DNA from: Planomonospora parontospora
GTDB lineage: Bacteria > Actinomycetota > Actinomycetes > Streptosporangiales > Streptosporangiaceae
Direction: 5' to 3'
DNA: 64,000 bases
Assembly: GCA_014647935.1 (NCBI GenBank)
Contig: BMQD01000010.1
Location: 62,001 to 126,000 of the forward strand
Below the pieces are notes generated by a model. That model ran no database searches. It was not told the DNA's origin and worked only from the letters and a program-made list of their open reading frames with translations. Positions 62,517-64,000 of the stretch are shown here, piece by piece (the first letter of the stretch is position 1; each line of letters starts with the position of its first letter). The translations under genes were made by a program, and so were the position numbers.

Positions 62517-62589
62517 TCGATCTTCGACCCGTGCGCCGCCGCCGGGAGGCCGCCCGGCCGCCCTTTCCCGATCTTCGACCGGTGCGCCG
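62517..62589. repeat. 22-base direct repeat between VanX and LysR genes
   Basis: TCGATCTTCGACCCGTGCGCCG (in two parts: TCGATCTTCGAC, CCGTGCGCCG) at 62517-62538 is repeated with two changes at 62568-62589. The gap 62490-62623 contains no gene. Confidence 0.65.
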
Positions 62590-62623
62590 TCGACAGACCG
62601 TCCGGCGGCCCCGCGGCCACCGG

Positions 62624-63529
62624 TCAGGTCGCGGCCGCGGTCCCGTCGACCAGGTCCTGCGCGGCCTGGGCGAAGGCGCGGACGCGGGCGGTGGCGCCGT
62701 CGGCCCGCCACAGCAGCCCCCAGCGCAGCGGCGGGGCGTCGCCGATGGGGACGTAGGCGACGTCGGGGCGGGCGTAGTAGCGCCTGGCGTGGGCGCCGAC
62801 CGGGAAGACGCCGTGGCCGGCGCCGATGAGGGTGAGCATCTCGGTGAACGTCGAGGCCGACGGACCGGGCTCGATCGGCCGCCCCCCGGGGGTGGTGCGC
62901 GGGGTGCGGTCCGCGCGCAGCGAGCCGGGCAGGGTGTCCGGCAGCTGGAGCAGCTTCACCGCGGCCAGGTCTTCGAGGGAGACCGACGCGCGGCGGGCGA
63001 AGGGGTGCCGGGCGGGCACGGCGAGCATGCGGGGCTCGGAGACCAGGACCGGTCCGGTGGCGATGTCCGGTTCGTCGATGGGGAAGGTGCCGAGCGCGAG
63101 GTCGACGCGCCCATCGCGCAGCCAGGGCATGAGATCGGCCATCTGCGCCTCGCGGAGCAGGACGTCGCAGTCGGGGCGGCGCCGGCGGAACAGTTCCGCG
63201 GCCCCGGCCAGGAGCTGCCCGCCCGCCGCGCCGACGAAGGCGACCCGGAGGGTCCCGGTCAGGCCGCGGCCGGTCTCGACCGCGCGCTCGAACGCGGTGG
63301 TGATCCGGTCCCAGGCCGGGCGGACCTCCTCGTGCAGCCGCCGTCCCACCGCGGTCAGCTCCACCCGGCGGCTGGTGCGGTTGAACAGCGGAACCCCGAT
63401 GCGGCGTTCCAGCCTGGCGATGATCTGGCTGATCCGGGCGGTGGACACGTGCAGGCGGTCGGCGGTACGGCCGAAGTGCAGTTCCTCGGCGAGGGTGAGG
63501 AACGCCTCCACCTCGTGCCGCTCCAGCAT
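62624..63529 (-). CDS. LysR-family transcriptional regulator
   Basis: 301 residues. The N-terminal helix-turn-helix is EAFLTLAEELHFGRTADRLHVSTARISQIIARLERRIG, followed by the linker LFNRTSRRVELTAVG. The effector domain (about 90-301) begins GTLRVAFVGAAGGQLL. It is divergent from the FAD oxidoreductase gene at 63814, with 284 bases between, the usual setting for a LysR protein controlling its neighbour. Confidence 0.93.
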   Translation of the reverse strand: MLERHEVEAFLTLAEELHFGRTADRLHVSTARISQIIARLERRIGVPLFNRTSRRVELTAVGRRLHEEVRPAWDRITTAFERAVETGRGLTGTLRVAFVGAAGGQLLAGAAELFRRRRPDCDVLLREAQMADLMPWLRDGRVDLALGTFPIDEPDIATGPVLVSEPRMLAVPARHPFARRASVSLEDLAAVKLLQLPDTLPGSLRADRTPRTTPGGRPIEPGPSASTFTEMLTLIGAGHGVFPVGAHARRYYARPDVAYVPIGDAPPLRWGLLWRADGATARVRAFAQAAQDLVDGTAAAT

Positions 63530-63813
63530 GCGCCCCTCCGGATCGTTAATTCAGGCTTCACGATCCTTGCACAGGCCTCCATTGATCGGCCGGTCGCCCC
63601 GGAGGATGGTGGAACCGCTCGGACCCCCTGCGACCCGAACGGAAGCGGCGACGCACGTCACCGGCGAGTACGCCCCGGCCGCTCCGGCCGCCGAGGCGGA
63701 CGCGGTCGTCCGGGAGCCGCGGGACCGCGCCGAGCTCCTGGACACGCTGTACCGGTTCGGCCCAGGCCCGCACCTGCCCGCCGTCCCGAACCCACCACCC
63801 GGATCGGAGAGAA

Positions 63814-64000
63814 ATGATCGACAAGCTGAGCGACCTGCGCACCCAGGTCCGCGGACGGGTCCTGCTGCCCGGGGACGACGGCTTCGACCAGGCCCGGCGC
63901 CCCTGGAACCTGGCCGTCGAGCAGTCCGTCCCCGCCGTGGTCGAGGCCGCCGACGCCGCCGACGTCGCGGCGCTGGTCCGCTTCGCCCGTGCGCGCGGCC
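63814..64000 (+). CDS. FAD-binding (berberine-bridge/PCMH-type) oxidoreductase, N-terminal part
   Basis: The first 62 residues are visible, and the frame stays open at the window end. GGAGAG lies four bases before the ATG. The pattern LRTQVRGRVLLPGDDGFDQARRPWNLAVEQSVPAVVEAADAADVAALVRFA (cited in parts: DDGFDQARRPWN, VEAADAADVAALVRFAR) is the typical start of the FAD-binding type 4 domain, where a bicovalent or covalent FAD is held. Substrate unknown. Probably regulated by the divergent LysR protein. Confidence 0.88.
   Translation, partial: MIDKLSDLRTQVRGRVLLPGDDGFDQARRPWNLAVEQSVPAVVEAADAADVAALVRFARARG

Noticed and set aside
63606-63813. A possible small rightward gene before the FAD oxidoreductase
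   Set aside because: An ATG/GTG at 63606-63611 follows GGAGG too closely, and the frame has no stop before the next gene and runs on as a shadow. Some coding-like character (DRAELLDTLYRFG) remains, so a broken remnant is possible but not supported.

Overview
The window is chromosomal DNA of a high-GC actinobacterium. Evidence for this is the very strong G/C bias at third codon positions, the linkage DUF3046-recA-recX-rny, a gluABCD operon beside miaB, miaA and dapF, and a GAAC-N4-GTTC SOS box. The gene order and the biosynthetic content suggest the Streptosporangiaceae (Streptosporangium or Nonomuraea-like), but this is inference and no rRNA or tRNA is present to fix it.

Left part (1-36 kb) is mostly core genome. 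It starts with a two-component system framed by two small secreted PepSY proteins. Next come a secreted HNH nuclease-like lipoprotein, a cupin, an SDR, a large TPR-like protein and a SCO6745-like protein. The conserved block dapF, miaA, ogt/rnz, LigB-like, membrane protein, miaB and gluABCD follows. After that lie an S9 peptidase, a GntR-controlled ABC exporter operon (operator visible), rny-recX-recA with an SOS box, DUF3046, a VOC protein, a PLP decarboxylase and a very large Lhr helicase.

Middle part (36-42 kb) is a run of small regulated loci: a MocR regulator divergent from an enoyl-CoA hydratase with a perfect palindrome between them, a 3-hydroxyisobutyrate dehydrogenase-like gene, an AraC regulator, and a TetR gene divergent from an azoreductase/SMR pair with two identical operator boxes.

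Right part (42.2-61.8 kb) is a compact NRPS gene cluster made of two divergent, translationally overlapping operons. The leftward operon encodes an acyl-AMP ligase, a stand-alone condensation domain, a carrier protein, a complete 2-oxoacid dehydrogenase core (E1 alpha, E1 beta, lipoyl-E2; no E3), and a C-A-T-TE NRPS module fused in frame to an MFS transporter. The TE nucleophile is Cys instead of Ser. The rightward operon encodes a C-A-T module, an MbtH-like protein, a carrier protein, a second stand-alone condensation domain and an N,N-dimethylformamidase-like protein. Read from the binding-pocket residues, the A domains look Gly-like (rightward) and Asp-like (leftward). The most interesting idea is that E1/E2 loads an acyl group (for example glycolyl, as known for naphthyridinomycin and quinocarcin) onto the small carrier protein as a non-amino-acid building block. 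A VanX-type dipeptidase, a LysR regulator and the start of an FAD oxidoreductase close the window.

A second, unrelated pattern runs through the whole window: many genes have short direct repeats that contain or abut their own stop codon, as if gene 3' ends had been tandemly copied downstream. I count eight clear cases plus weaker ones. I know of no description of this pattern.
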